From Rhodotorula mucilaginosa (lineage: Eukaryota; Basidiomycota; Microbotryomycetes; Sporidiobolales; Sporidiobolaceae), in NCBI GenBank assembly GCA_034406715.1, contig CP137877.1, positions 186,001-250,000 on the forward strand: a stretch of 64,000 bases of DNA, in the 5' to 3' direction. The notes under the pieces are model-generated. The model did not search any database and had not been told where the DNA came from. It worked only from the letters and a program-made list of their open reading frames with translations. The first letter of the stretch is position 1, and every line of letters starts with the position of its first letter. A program made the position numbers and the translations under genes. Below are positions 35,001-46,618 of the stretch, one piece after another.

Positions 35001-35933
35001 TGCAACAGCTTGGCCATAGAGCGGAGGAGATGACGGGTCTTGTCGAGCGAGCCCGAGCCAAGCTCGACCGCGAGGCCCTGCGTGGCGACGACATTGTTCT
35101 GCGCGAGGTTCGCAGAGCCGTTGACACCGTAGTCATGGAGACCGACAGCGACGTCGCCCCTGTAAGCAGTGCGTCAGCGCCTGTACCGCGGATGAGGAGC
35201 CGTTATAGTTCCGAACGCCGGCTCACCACTTCTCCTTCTTCGCGCCGATGTTTGAAGCCGGAGAGGGTTCGTACTGGTCGTCTTTGCCACGGACTACGTC
35301 GTCCGGGACGAGCAAGGCCGACGGCAGTCCAAACATGCGGCAGGCAATTTCGTCTCCATACTTTTCGAGAATCTCCTTTTCGGCTTCGAATGGGTAGTAG
35401 GCCTGAATCGAAACGCAAAGACGAGGTCAGTGCGTCTGCAAAGGGGATGCTTGCCAGCCACCTAGTCCGAAGGAGAGCCCGCACGCCGTAGGGCAAGTGG
35501 GGCCGACGGCGCGCGAGGGCCTGCTGAGAAAGCATTGGCCCCTCGTGAACCAAAGCGGACGGAAAGGGAACTGCGAGCATACCTTGGTCTTGGTGATTTC
35601 CTCGTAGATAGACAGGCCACGCTCGCTGTACAGTGTCATGGTCGGGATCGTGCGGCGGTACGCATACGCGCGATCCTTTTCCGTCTTGCCTGGAACGGTG
35701 GGCTTGGGCGATCCGATCAAGCCGGCGATGATCTGCTCGCGGAGCGGATCGGAGGGGGCCTCGGAGGTAGCATTGGTCGAGGTAGTGCCCTCCGATTCGC
35801 CCAGGGACGACGGAGAGGACGAGCGAGCGGCATCGGAGGCGACCTGGCTCGGCGAGGTCGGCGGCGAGCGGTTCCGCAGGTCGAGGATGAAGGGCGGAGG
35901 CTGAACAGCGGCGGTTGAGGCGGCGTCTGGCAT
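32043..35933 (-). CDS. EGT1: ergothioneine biosynthesis protein Egt1 (EgtD-EgtB fusion)
   Basis: Makes hercynine from histidine by SAM-dependent trimethylation and then adds cysteine sulfoxide oxidatively (EgtB-like iron enzyme), leading to ergothioneine. Start 35933 (MPDAASTAAVQ). Exons 35933-35583, 35402-35227, 35159-34943, 34874-34380, 34309-34175, 34088-34006, 33931-33655, 33578-33205, 33129-32640, 32569-32321, 32250-32154, 32086-32043 sum to 996 codons. The methyltransferase has VELGSGSLDKTRHLL, IDYKALDLEAASL, IMWLGSSCGNYTREEAV and IGIDGCADGPRIETAYNDP. The DinB-like part carries the iron His residues (FYVGHIPAFRDIH, TFEHEMMHWETS), and the sulfatase-modifying-like part carries GGRLPTFGELSAFN, DGGLWQWTSTV, SDFFDGKHHIVLGASYA and FMLGGARVAYDV. 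Intron 34005-33932 is GC-AG. The N-terminal 100 residues are Ser/Thr-rich and poorly conserved. Confidence 0.96.
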
Positions 35934-37516
35934 GATATCTTTGGCTCTGTAGCTGTTGAGAGCTACTTGCCTGGGTGTGCAGTTCGGGAGACGAAGAGGG
36001 AAACGTTCGTCAAGGGCGAGCCTCGGACACGAGCCGAATGTGGAGAAAAGTGGGGGCGATGACACGCCGCTCGCCTCGTGATGCGCGCGTCCGTCTTCCT
36101 TTCCGCTTGCAATTGCTCGCATATGTCCGTGCTGCAACTCGGTGACCGTGTACACGTTGCAGGTCGTATAGTGCATTGTCGAGAGATTCCGATCAGGGTG
36201 GCAATACAGGTGGCGAACCTTGAGGTTTTCCCGTCGCAAGCCTCAGGATTTCGATCTGCTCGATAGGGATACAGAACGTCATGGCTTTGATGCAGAGGTC
36301 GTATAGACCACACGGATATATAGACGTCGTGCACACGAGCCGCATCGGAATCAAATTTTCCCCCGCGCGGCTGAGCTGGATGGGTTGCGGCGTCTTTGCT
36401 CTTTCTTCGCCAAGCTCGGTTCCGCTCCCTCCGTCGTCACGCCGTGTTGCGCGCTTCGACACCGGGAACTCTGCTAGGGACTACAGCGGTGTAGACAGAA
36501 GGCCGTCCGTAAGCTTGTATGGATTTTCTGCCGCTCCGAGGTGAATGTTGAGGTTGTAAAGAGTCCCGAGGGCTTGTCGCACGAGATGAAACCACCCACG
36601 GTCGCTTCGCCACTGATCGCCTCTTGTTCCGCACACGTCGTCACCTCCAGCAAGAACTGTCATCACTCGTGCATTGTGAACTCAGGATGACCCGACTGGG
36701 AATCGGTCACTCGTCACGGCGACCAAAGCAGATGCGCGCCTGGCCGCGGCATTGTGTCCATCTTGTACTTGCGGATGTCTGTGTTGAGTAGGTTTAGTCG
36801 TGAGCGCACAACTTGGCAAGGAGGCAGTAGCGCGGGGAGCAAGCGTCTGTTCTGAGGACCGGTCCGTCGGGCGCATCTGGGATGAAGAGTGTATGGGCAC
36901 ACGCCGGGGTGCTTGTAATTCCAACGCATCTGCTGTGCGCGTGGAAGGAGCACAACACTCGTCGTTTCGGATCGTTGTAGCAGAGGTTTTCGCTGAGCTT
37001 CTCCGGAAGGATGCACGAGAAGACGAAAGAGCCGCCGCAGACGACATCGGGCTGACCAAGCTCGTGCAACCTGTCCGCCATCGTGTCAAGCATTTCAGAC
37101 CATGTGGTGCTGGAGAAGGGCGTCGCATGAGAAACAAGAGGAGGGGGACAGCCCGTGAATTGGCCAACAGCAGCATCGTGGTGGCCGCGCGACCGAGTCA
37201 TGTTGTGTTACGGTAGCGTCATCCGGTAGTGTGCGGTTGCGTAGAGACAGTGTCACTCTCGCGGGTATACCTTGACTGTATCGACAACGACTGCACCGAT
37301 ATCCGGCGCAAGCTGTCCCCTGGTTGGGGTGGAGGTGGGACAGCGCGACCGGAGATCCGGGGTGGTCTAGACGACGAATCCACTTGGACTGCTGGTGACA
37401 TCGACTGTGCGACGGGTCGCAACAGTGAAGTCGTTCGTAGAGCGGTGAAAGGAGCGATGAGAAGTCGCGCCGACTTTTTGTCGATCAGCCTCCTGACACG
37501 CCGTCCTGCTCTCGAT
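35934..37516. other. intergenic region between EGT1 and TRM61
   Basis: About 1.6 kb between divergent starts. It should hold both promoters. Open frames of 60-165 codons are present on both strands, but none shows a known motif or consistent splicing. No repeat or RNA gene recognised. Confidence 0.4.
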
Positions 37517-39319
37517 ATGACGTTTGACCGGGCAGGAGAGATTCAATATGGCGACTGGGTCATCGTCTACCACGTTCGTGCCCATTTCCCCTCTCTGCCG
37601 TGTCGTCAGCCGTCGATTGACACTTTCTTGCAACAACCTCCCGCAGAGCCGCACTCAGCTCACGTCGGAGATCGTGACACGGGACAAAGAGCTACAATCG
37701 CGATTCGGTCATTTCAGGCATTCGGATATGGTCGGGAAACCCTGGGGCACGAAGCTCAGTTCCAGCAACGGGCGCGGTTTCGTCTTCTTGCTCAAACCGA
37801 CCCCCGAACTCTGGTGCGTCGGTTTTGACTGGTTGGAGGATCTCCTTGGCCACATGCAGGCACGCAATGGCCCCGATTGCGAGTGGCTGACGGAAAGAGT
37901 CGCTTCCCTCGTGCAGGACACAAGCACTTCCGCACCGAACGCAAATCCTTTACCTCCCCGACATCGCTTTCATCACCAGCTATCTCGACGTCAAAGCAGG
38001 CAGCCGAGTCATCGAAGCTGGTGAGTTTCTCGTGCTCGCAGCACGATATTCTCTTTGCGACCTTAACCGGGGTAATCCCCGCCTGACTGCGATCCATGCA
38101 CCAGGTACCGGTTCGGGATCCTTTTCGCATTCGCTTGCCCGGACAGTCGGAGATCAAGGCAAGGTGCACAGCTTCGAGTACCATGAAGAGCGCTTCGAGA
38201 AAGCCAAGTGAGTTGACTGGTCCGCCGAGCGGCCAAAATTGCGAGGAGCGACAACTTATGCCCTCGTCGCGACAGGGTCGAGTTCAAGGAGCACGGCCTC
38301 GATGGTGTCATCACCGTGAAGCACCGCGACGTATACAAGGACGGCTTCGAGCTCGACAACGAAGTAGACGCAAGTAAGCATCGTCTCGAGCCTGTGCTCC
38401 TTTGCGAAGGGCAATCCTAACGTGGACCATCTCGACAGTCTTCCTCGACCTTCCGGCGCCCTGGGAAGCACTCGAACATGCGAAGAAAGCTATGCGAGTA
38501 AGCTGCACGCTCTCCCTCGTCCACCCCTGATAACTCGACATTGATCCCGCTTTCCCCCTGCAGCGAGACCGACAAGCCCGGATATGCTGCTTCTCGCCTT
38601 GTATTGAGCAAGTGATCCGGACCTGCTCAGCATTGGCCGAGCTCGGCTTCTCCGACATCACCATGTACGAGACTTTGACCCGCACTCACGATCCGACTCC
38701 GATTGTCGCGCCGGACGTCGGCACCGCCATCGCACGGATTGAGGAGGTCGAGAACAAGAAGGAGCGACGGAGGGAAGGTCAAATCCTGGACGCAGCGCGC
38801 AGGCGGGAGGAAAAGAAGCGGCAGCGGGATGCTGAGGTGGCGGCAGCAGTGGAAGCGACAGAAGGAACGGCGGCGGATGTCGGCGGTGTCGCGGAGGTGG
38901 ACGGAACCACGCCGGCGCCGCATGAGGCGGGGTCTGAACTCGTCGGGCCGGAAACGAAGCGCGTCAAGCGCACAGCGACTACGCAAGAGCTGGATGGCGA
39001 CGAGACCGTCGGCGCAGAGCTGTCTTTGCCGCAGCCCGACCGCGCGAGCAACTCTCGAGGCGCTAGCAGCGCGAAGCCGGCAGCGCCAGCCGCCGACAAG
39101 ACTGCCGAAGGCCGTCGCTTGCGGGACGAGCGAGATCGGGACCGTGACTTTGGCACGAAGGCAGGCGCTTACACGCGCGGGCACACGAGCTTCTTGACTT
39201 TTGCCGTCCTCCTACCCCTCGTCGACGGCATTTCCCGACGACACGCACCATCGGCGACTGCAGAGACGGCAGAGCTTGCTCCATTGCCTGTAGCCGCGAG
39301 CACCAAACCTCCGGCCTAG
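37517..39319 (+). CDS. TRM61: tRNA (adenine-58-N1)-methyltransferase catalytic subunit Trm61
   Basis: Catalytic subunit of the Trm6-Trm61 complex that makes m1A58 in tRNA, including initiator tRNA; nuclear. Start 37517 (MTFDRAGEIQYGDWVIVYH). Exons 37517-37573, 37647-37813, 37917-38020, 38105-38207, 38276-38373, 38439-38497, 38564-39319 sum to 448 codons. Motifs: GKPWGTKLSSSNGRGFVFLL, ELWTQALPHRTQILYLPDIA, SAM-binding VIEAGTGSGSFSHSLART, FEYHEERFEKAKVEF, catalytic AIFLDLPAPWEA, and CCFSPCIEQVIRTC. After residue 300 a long Ala/Glu/Arg-rich charged segment separates the usual terminal block RDRDFGTKAGAYTRGHTSFLTFA, which in yeast Trm61 is much closer; so this is an internal expansion, not an added tail. 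Confidence 0.95.
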
Positions 39320-39665
39320 ATTTGCGTCTTCCAACGATCTCTGCATTTTGGTTCCGGTTTATTACACATATAATAGCACATCGGCAGAGTCTCTCTTCCT
39401 TCATAGTTAGTCTGGTCCGTGTACATGCCTTTCTAATTCGCTGCAAAGGGCACGTCATTAATTTACCCGGCGCGGTCGCCGCGTTCAAACACGCGATCGG
39501 ATTCAGACATGTCCGCCAGCTTCGCGACTCAGTAGCCTTTGCTCTAGCTCAAAGGCCTTCCCTTGCGCTGCGCCCGAGGCAAGAGCAGCGGGGCGGGGTC
39601 GGAACAGGCAGCTCCAGAGGCTCCACGCACTCTGCGTTCCACGGCGCCGTCGAAGCCTCGGAGAA
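39320..39665. other. intergenic region
   Basis: About 345 bases between TRM61 and the next plus-strand gene: TRM61 3' UTR (AT-richer, near 39340-39460) and a short promoter. No further feature. Confidence 0.4.
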
Positions 39666-41635
39666 ATGCCGCATTCGCTTGACCGGGCAGGCATCCTTTC
39701 GCTCGTCGCTTTGACGCTGCACTACAGCTGCTTCGCTATCGTTCTGCATGTATCGAGGACGACGCCGGGAGCTCGGTATAGCGCGTCGTCGGCCATTTTC
39801 CTCACCGAAGTCGTCAAAATTCTCGCATCTATCGGCCTCGTCGCGGTGACGGGCGAACTGCACGATGCCGCGATACAGAGGAAGCGACTCGGCGAGGAAC
39901 GCCGGATGGAGGCGCTCGCTGCGGCAGATCGGGAGGCGTCGGAGGAACGTCGAGTTCAGGCGGTCGAGGAGGAGAAACGGTTGTGGGCGAGAATACAGAA
40001 AGGTGAAGAGACGAACGTTCTTGTTGCTGCCGACGAGACGGCTATTCCCGGTGCGTTGCTGCTCTCCCTTCACGAGTCGCTGAGCTGGTCGAGCGAGAGC
40101 ATGGTTTAGCTCACCCCGGACTCGAAACGGATTAGTCCAGTTACACCGTCGCGCGTCTTCCTCCGTCTCCAAACCTCCCCAGCTGGGCCCAAAGATACCC
40201 AAGAACAACACGCTTTCAATAGATGTCGCCCTGGCTCAGGGAACAGCGCCGTCAGCCCGAGCTCCTTCGTTCGCGTTAATCCCCGCGACTCCGGCGCCGA
40301 TACCGTCCCCGACCCGTACGCCCGACGTCGCTGCACTGCATCCGGACCGAGTCGCTGCGGACCCTGTTGTCCTCGCTACTTTCGGCAGCCGGCCTCTGTG
40401 GTCCGATCTCGTTGAAGGAGAGTGGTGGCGAGCATTGCTGGAGGGATTGCTCACGAAAGATCTCTGGCACCTCGCGGTAAGCAAGTCATAGCGGACCTTC
40501 GGCTCCCAAGTTTCTGACACCTCCATTTCTTTCAGGCGCTCGCGGGCCTCTTTTGCTTCCAAGGAAACGCGCAATTCGTCGCGAGTGGCAACCTCAGCGT
40601 CCCGGTCTTTCTCCTCGCGTACCAGCTCAAGGTGAGGAGCGCCAGGCGGAGTTGTTTTCGGTGGCACCAGGCTGACGAGGAACTGTCTCGATGCTGGCAG
40701 ATTCCGGCGACGGCGATGTTCTCCGTCTATCTGCTCGATCGCGTCCTGACTCGCCAACAATGGTTCTCCCTACTTGTCCTTTCGGTCGGCGTCGGCCTTG
40801 TGCAACTTTCGAGCACCGTCTCCGACTCGCTCGCGATGCCTCGGCTTCACGATGGCTCGATGCCCAAACAGGCGCTAGGCTTTGCAGCGGTGTTCGCGGC
40901 GTGCCTTTCCTCCGGTTTCGCGTCGGTCTCCTTCGAGCGCGTGCTCAAATCTCGGCCGCGACCTCTCACTCTCAGCGACATCGTCGAGACGCCGACTAGG
41001 ATGTACGACACGTCCAATTGCCTTTCTGCCCAGCAGGTGCCGCTCCTTTCGGCGCACACCAACTCAGCAGCGCCCTCCAAGTCCGGCAGCGTGTGGTTGC
41101 GGAATATTCAGCTCAGCGCGTTCGGCCTCCTCGTCAGCCTGCCCTTCATTCTGTGGGATGTCGGGGCGGACTTTGGCCCGCTCGATTACGAGGTCATCGA
41201 GCCCGCGCTTCCGGGACTTGGGTACGCGAGAACCATCTTCGACCGCTTCTTTGACGGCTTCGACCGCCCGCTACCTTGGCTCGTCGTCATCCTCCAGTCT
41301 GTCGGGGGCTTGTTGAACGGTACGTGCCAAAATCGGACCCGTGCGAAGACCTCATTCTTACAGTCTGTGTCTGCCCCTCAGCCCTCGTCATGCGCCACGC
41401 GGACAATCTCCTCAAATGCTACGCTGTCAGCGTAAGCATTGTACTATCTTTCGCTGCATCAATCGTCCTCTTTGACTACGAGGTACGCTTCTTGGTTCGG
41501 CGGCCCTCTCGGCGACGAGGTCAACCTGCTGACCAGGAGCGCAAATTCGGTCGCTTACAGGTCTCCACCGGCGTATTCCTCGGTTGCGTTCTCGTGCTCG
41601 TCTCAACATGGACCTACGCGCGTAGTCACCGATAG
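39666..41635 (+). CDS. nucleotide-sugar transporter (SLC35A-type)
   Basis: Golgi/ER antiporter that exchanges a UDP-sugar for UMP in the CMP-sialic acid/UDP-galactose/UDP-GlcNAc transporter family; the exact sugar cannot be read from sequence. Start 39666 (MPHSLDRAGIL). Exons 39666-40050, 40223-40476, 40536-40631, 40701-41319, 41382-41482, 41561-41635 sum to 510 codons. Family motifs: ASSAIFLTEVVKILAS, FCFQGNAQFVASGNLSVPVF, AYQLKIPATAMFSVYLLDR, LSSGFASVSFERVLK, VWLRNIQLSAFGL, GGLLNALVMRHADNLLKCYA and SIVLFDYEVSTGVFLGC. A large charged/Pro-rich loop of about 130 residues sits between helices 2 and 3. The stretch SDIVETP...SAAPSKSG at about 40980-41090 is not conserved in the family and might include an unspliced in-frame intron. 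Confidence 0.92.
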
Positions 41636-41915
41636 CTCTCTCGTTGCCCTCACAATGTTGTCGTACACCTAAACGCCGATCGATCGCCTATCGTCTCGCA
41701 ACAGTTCTCGCATAGACCGCACGTTTTACGTAAAGCGTGTTGCATTTGCATAGAGTACAACTGCCCAAGGAGCGGCGTACTTGAAACGGTAGCAACAGGA
41801 CTAAGAGGCGTGTAAAGGCGAGAAAGACGCGAGGCCGGTTCGGCGATGTCGACCGTGGCCGCCTGCATGGGCGACTTGCGCAGCCGTGCTAAGCAGTAGT
41901 GCAGTCGAATACACA

Positions 41916-44247
41916 CTACGAGACACCGAACTGGCGACTGTATTCTGCGGACTCCTCGGCTGCGTCGCGCGTGAGGGAAGAAGGCGCCGGTGCGAGCGTA
42001 AGTTGATGCGCGCAGCTCGGGTTGCTTGCGAGTGTCGACCTGGTTACAGATAGATAGAAAAAGTCTCGGAAAGAGTCTGACATACCGGTCGGGACGAAAG
42101 AGGCGATATGGACGCATTTGCAGGTCCTGTCGTGACATCGTCCACCGCCAGCCTCCGCCTTGCAGAGCCGCTTGTTGACGTCAACTCCCCTTCTCTGAGC
42201 AACCCAAGAAGCCAAACCCATCCTTGAAACAGCGTCAGTATTGGCCTCGGACAGAGAGTCCGACGACGAGGTCACGGCAGGCGGTCGCGGGCCCTGTCGA
42301 CTCAAAGGGTACCGTGCCAGGGCCGAATGGTAGGGCCGAAACATCTGCAAGTATCGGCCACCGTGTCATTGGGGGACAGGTTTCATCAGGGTGATGCGTC
42401 AAGGTGTCGCGGCGTAAGCACTGAGTCGGGCGAGACGCGACTTGCCGCTTCCACCTCGGAGGGTGCGGAACGCTGCACCTTGGACTTCTGCGGCCCAGTG
42501 CTCAGCTTGTGACGGTCTTGCACGAATCAGAAAACAGGAAGTAGTCACCTGCGGTGGGGCAGCGTGCTGCTCTCCCTCGTCAGTTGCAGTCGCAGTCGCA
42601 GTCGCAGTCGCATTCGCAGTCGCAAGCGCCGGTTCGACGACGACCGGTGCCTCGGCGGGCACAGGATCGGCGGCCTGGGCTGCGCCGACGGACGATGTAC
42701 GAGACATCGAAGCAGAGTCGGAGGAGCGTCCTTTTGCCAGGTCTTTTTTCCGTCGTTCGATTTCTGCGATGCGTTCCATCATCATCTTGATCGCCGACTC
42801 CTTCTCTTGAAGCTGCCGGATTCGCTCCGTTTCCTTGGTGGTGTTCGCGTTGTCTGCTGCGCTAGGTGTCAGGCGGGTGACGCGTGGCGAGGGGTCGATC
42901 TGCTCAGTCTCGGAAGATCTATGTCGGCTCGGCCCGAAGTGAGAATCCGGCGAATTCGCGTTCGGTTGCCGGCCATCGTCGTCCGAATCGTCTTCGTCGT
43001 CCGAGATTTCGATGACCATCCTCACCGGCTCGTCTGCGATGAACGCGCGTCCGTTCCGTCCGCGCAAGAGGCTGGTCGAGCTCAGCGGTACGGTAGGTTC
43101 GTGTTCGAATTCTGTGGCGATCGGGCGGGAGCGGCTTGCTCCAGGGTACCGCCCTCGTGGCTGAGCAGACGAAGCAACCAGAGAAGCGCTCGTGTGCATC
43201 CCTCCTGACGACGTGGAAGCGAACGGACCGCCTTGAGGAGTGTTGACGACCTCTTCCGTGTGATCGAGCGACTCGCGTAGGTCGTGTACGGCCTGGGCCG
43301 TCAGTTTCGGGTCGACCGTGTCTCTTGCCTCCGTCCGCGTCGGTGTGAAGGATTCGGCAGAGGCGTCGAGCCGGCGTTTCTTCTGCGCCGACGTCTGCTG
43401 CTGAGCCGTTTTCCGCTTCGCGGGAGCGGGTCCCGCCGCCGAGTCGGGTGACAAATCTGGCGACGCCGTCGGAGAGGCTGCATCCGGAGCAGGAAGTGCT
43501 GGCGCTGCGGAAAAGAGCGAGTCGAGTTCCGACTCGAGGCTTTGGGCGTGCAGCTGATTCCTGGCGAGCAGGGCGGCTTTGCGGGCGAGTAGTTCCTCGC
43601 GCTTGCGCGCTTCGAGAGCCGTGAGGTCGGCTCGCGTCGATGTTGTCGGTGGTGACTGCTCCGAGCCGTGTGTGGACCGCGCGAGCGAATCAGCCGCATG
43701 GTCGCTCCAGGCCGACGGGAGCATGCCAGCTTCAGACGCATCCGGCAGCACTATGTCGAAGTTGAGCTCTCGAAAGCACGTAGACAGTGTACGATGCGAG
43801 ACGCCGATGGAGAGGAGGTAGGCGGGGGGTACTCCGTACGAGAGCAATTCGGTGATGACCCGCTTCGACTCGTCCCGGACGGCTGCGGCTGCGCAGGAGG
43901 GGGGGAGTCAGTCGCCACTCGCACACGCTCCGAGCTGCTGAGGAGGACTGACCAGTACCGGGAACGGTCGACGCGCCATGCCGCGCAGGTGCGGGCGTCG
44001 GTGCTGCATGCTCGTTCACGGTTGGAGTCGCGCTCGACGTCCGCTGCACTTGGTCTGCGCGCACGCGGTCGTGCCCGTTCGTGGCAGTCGTGTACGTAGG
44101 GGTCTCGGCAACAGGCGCGCCATCGTCAATCTCTCCCTCCTCGAGGTCGTCATCGGCTCGAAGGGACGGCGCTGTCGGCGTGTCGGGACGGACGCGCTTG
44201 CGCTTCTTGGTCTCGAGCGCCCTGGCCCTGAGCGCTTGGATGTCCAT
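41916..44247 (-). CDS. Red1/ZFC3H1-like zinc-finger protein
   Basis: Related to S. pombe Red1 and human ZFC3H1, scaffolds of the nuclear MTREC/PAXT complex that sends RNAs to the exosome; assignment rests on the terminal zinc finger and general layout. Start 44247 (MDIQALRARALETKKRKR). Exons 44247-43953, 43888-42549, 42487-42422, 42344-42086, 41959-41916 sum to 668 codons. The protein is mostly disordered, with EEGEIDDG near the N-terminus, a SUMO-interaction-like motif VIEISDDEDDSDDD (near 43000), a short coiled coil (ERIRQLQEKESAIKMMMERI), then FRPYHSALARYP and the finger LCKAEAGGGRCHDRTCKCVH, followed by VPTAEESAEY. The last three small exons are easy to miss: reading straight on past 42548 gives a false stop near 42399. 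Divergent from the acyltransferase gene. Confidence 0.85.
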
Positions 44248-44622
44248 CCTTTGAGCTGTGGCGGATGCGCCCTGTTTGGCGGTCGCGTGCGTCGTGAGCG
44301 TCGCGTGGAGGAAGCGAGTCGGTCGTGTCTCGGCGCGCTCGGCGCTGCGAGCGTCTGAATCTAAGTCGGGTCATCCAAGGGCCCGCGCCGTCTTCTCTCT
44401 CTTTCTCTTTGTTCCTTCACTTTGAAGCACAGCAAAGGGAATTCCTTTGCACACACGCCCATCACGCAGGTCCTACGACGAGCGAGCGAGGCTGCTATAC
44501 GCACGAGTTCGTCCAATTTCTCACGCCCCACCTCTCGCTCGCTACTCGACCTCGCTTCTGTCATCGCGCTCCTCGCAAAGCCCCCGCTGACCTTGTGCCG
44601 TCCGCCCTGCTTCGAGCCACAG
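44248..44622. promoter_or_regulatory. divergent promoter and 5' UTR intron region
   Basis: Lies between the Red1-like start (44247, minus) and the main coding part of the acyltransferase (44623, plus). CT-rich tracts near 44390-44410 look like a transcript leader. A candidate intron 44507-44622 ends exactly within the acyltransferase start codon. Confidence 0.4.
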
Positions 44623-46120
44623 TGTCGTCCAAGTCGACTGCATCGGCTCCGGCGAGCGGAACCGTGCCATTCCGTGCAGCGCTCTCGGTTCCCCGTAAGC
44701 CGTCGGCGCTTCTTGCCAGCTGTCCTCGTCACTGTCTGTGCTGGAAAAGTCGTGCTGACCGTTCCCCTTTGCGAAGACGAGATCAAGACCGTCATCAAGC
44801 GGCGCAACGCGGCCGTTTCGACCACTGCCGTCGCTTTCCATTCCTCCGTCTTGCATTCCCAGCTCGTCGATGGCGTCGTCCAACTGCGCTTGAACCAGCT
44901 CGACCCTCAGGCGCCTCCCTACGATGTCCCTTCGACTACCCAGGCGCTGTGGAATGCCTTGTTCAAGTACTTTGCTCGCGGCCGCGACGCCCCTGCCCAA
45001 CTCGACGTGGAACCGGTTCTGCCGGCAGAGGCGCTGGACTCGGCTCTGCTCGCACTCGGTGAGTGCCTTTCTCAGATGCGCTTCCCCGTGTGTAACCGCG
45101 CGATCTGACGCTGGCCGGACTCGGGTCGCAGGTGCCACGAAAACCGCGCCTCGGTACACCATCACGCGGTCTGCGCTCTTCCAGCTTTACGACTACGCTT
45201 CGGACGTGCCGGAGACCCACCACACGCCACGGCTCCCCTTCCCGTATGTCGCCACGACCCCTGCACCCGGAGCTCCCTCGACGCTCGTCCACCCCCTGCG
45301 ACCGCCGAAACCGAGTCCGGCGAGCATGCTCTACAGCCGCTTCCTTCCGCACTTGACTGAGCAGCCGGACAGTCCCGCCTACTTCAAACTCTCCACCTGC
45401 ACCTTGAAGGATTTGCCGACTCTGCACGGCTGGCTCAACGACCCTCGCGTCGACCAGTTCTGGCAGGAGAAGGGAACTCTCGAGCAGCACCGGCAGTTCA
45501 TCGAGGAACGTACCGCCGACCCGCATGTTCTGCCCGTCATTGGGTCCTACGTCAATCTGCGCGACCAAGGAGAGACGCCGGAGGAACAGGCCGTCTATGC
45601 CGAGATCTACTGGGTCAAGGTTCGTGATATCGGCCACCTACGTATTTTCCCCAGGACTCTGTTCTGACTGTCTTGTGTCTGCAGGAGGACCGGCTCGGAC
45701 CCCTCATGCCGGCTGGAACCGTGCAAGACTACGATCGAGGTCCGTTGCTTCCAGTACTCGGTCATTTGCGCCTTTCTGAAAACCAACTCTCTCGCAGGCC
45801 TTCACATGCTTGTCGGTTCCGATTCGCACCGCGGACCGCACCGCATCCGAGCTTGGATGCCGTCGCTCGCGCACTACTGCTTCCTGGACGACCCTCGGAC
45901 GCAGCGCGTGATTTGCGAGCCGAATGAGAAGAATGACAAGATCATCAAGGTGAGCCGCGCGTTGACTGCTCTTGCAAGAACATGCGCTGATATGCATTTG
46001 ACTATACAGTACATGGAGTCTGTGGGCTTCAAGCGTCACGGATCCGTGCAGTTCCCGCACAAGACGGCCGCGCTCATGATCCTCGACCGGAACGACTTTT
46101 ACGAGTTGTGTCCCTTCTGA
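44506..46120 (+). CDS. N5-hydroxyornithine acyltransferase-like protein (IucB/SidF/SidL family)
   Basis: GNAT-fold acyltransferase that acylates N5-hydroxyornithine in hydroxamate siderophore synthesis; acetyl versus longer acyl donor cannot be read. The best model has the A of the ATG at 44506, an intron 44507-44622 and TG at 44623 (MSSKSTASAPASGTVPF); further exons 44623-44694, 44750-45058, 45132-45619, 45685-45739, 45798-45949, 46010-46120 sum to 396 codons. A fallback start is an in-frame upstream ATG at 44325, which overlaps the divergent leader. Family blocks: FKLSTCTLKDLPTLHGWLND, RVDQFWQEKGTLEQHRQFIE, PVIGSYVNL, YAEIYWVKEDRLGPLM, LHMLVGSDSHRGPHRIRAW, DPRTQRVICEPNEKNDKII and GFKRHGSVQFPHKTAALMIL. 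It is 28 kb from sidA, so not in one tight cluster. Confidence 0.88.
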
Positions 46121-46264
46121 GGGTCTCCTAGGGCTCGATGTTGTAGCCTGTAGCATGCCATACCTTTCAAACCCTATCTGCGTCTCGTTTCTGACTGCAG
46201 CCGGACTTGCAGTAATTCTTGGTTTTGGAATCATGGAAACCAAATTCCATGCGCCGCAAAAAAG

Positions 46265-46336
46265 GCCTTTATAGCACAGTGGCAGTGCGTGTCACTCGTA
46301 ATGACAAGGTCGAGTGTTCGATCCACTCTAAAGGCA
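46265..46336 (+). tRNA. tRNA-Thr (anticodon CGT)
   Basis: 72 nt cloverleaf without intron: acceptor GCCTTTA/TAAAGGC, D stem GCAC/GTGC, anticodon stem TGTCA/TGACA with loop CTCGTAA (anticodon at 46297-46299), T arm GAGTG-TTCGATC-CACTC, discriminator A. A T-run for Pol III termination follows at about 46347. Confidence 0.95.
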
Positions 46337-46546
46337 TGTGTCTCCTTTTTTTGCCATTTTTCTTGGTACCATGGTGGTTACTCTGCGTGAGCCCTGACTC
46401 GCGAGTACATGGGCGCCCTGTCGCCACAATCGCTTTTGAGTAACTAGAGCCTGCCCTGGGCAGGCAGAGTTTGCAGATCAGTTACTGGGAGCACGCAAAA
46501 CCGCGCTATGTGATATATACGCTTGAATAGGCTTAATCAGTATCAA

Positions 46547-46618
46547 GCCCCTATGGCTCAGTGGCAGAGCGTTCGCCTAGTAAGCGAAAGGTCCATAGTT
46601 CGATCCTGTGTGGGGGCA
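46547..46618 (+). tRNA. tRNA-Thr (anticodon AGT), copy 1
   Basis: 72 nt cloverleaf: acceptor GCCCCTA/TGGGGGC, D stem GCTC/GAGC, anticodon stem TTCGC/GCGAA with loop CTAGTAA (anticodon 46579-46581), T arm CATAG-TT...-CTGTG, discriminator A; T-rich terminator at about 46635. An inverted near-identical copy lies at 50185-50256. Confidence 0.95.

Noticed and set aside
40980-41090. An additional intron in the nucleotide-sugar transporter
   Set aside because: The segment is poorly conserved, but no donor/acceptor pair gave a convincing fit, and the frame is open without it.
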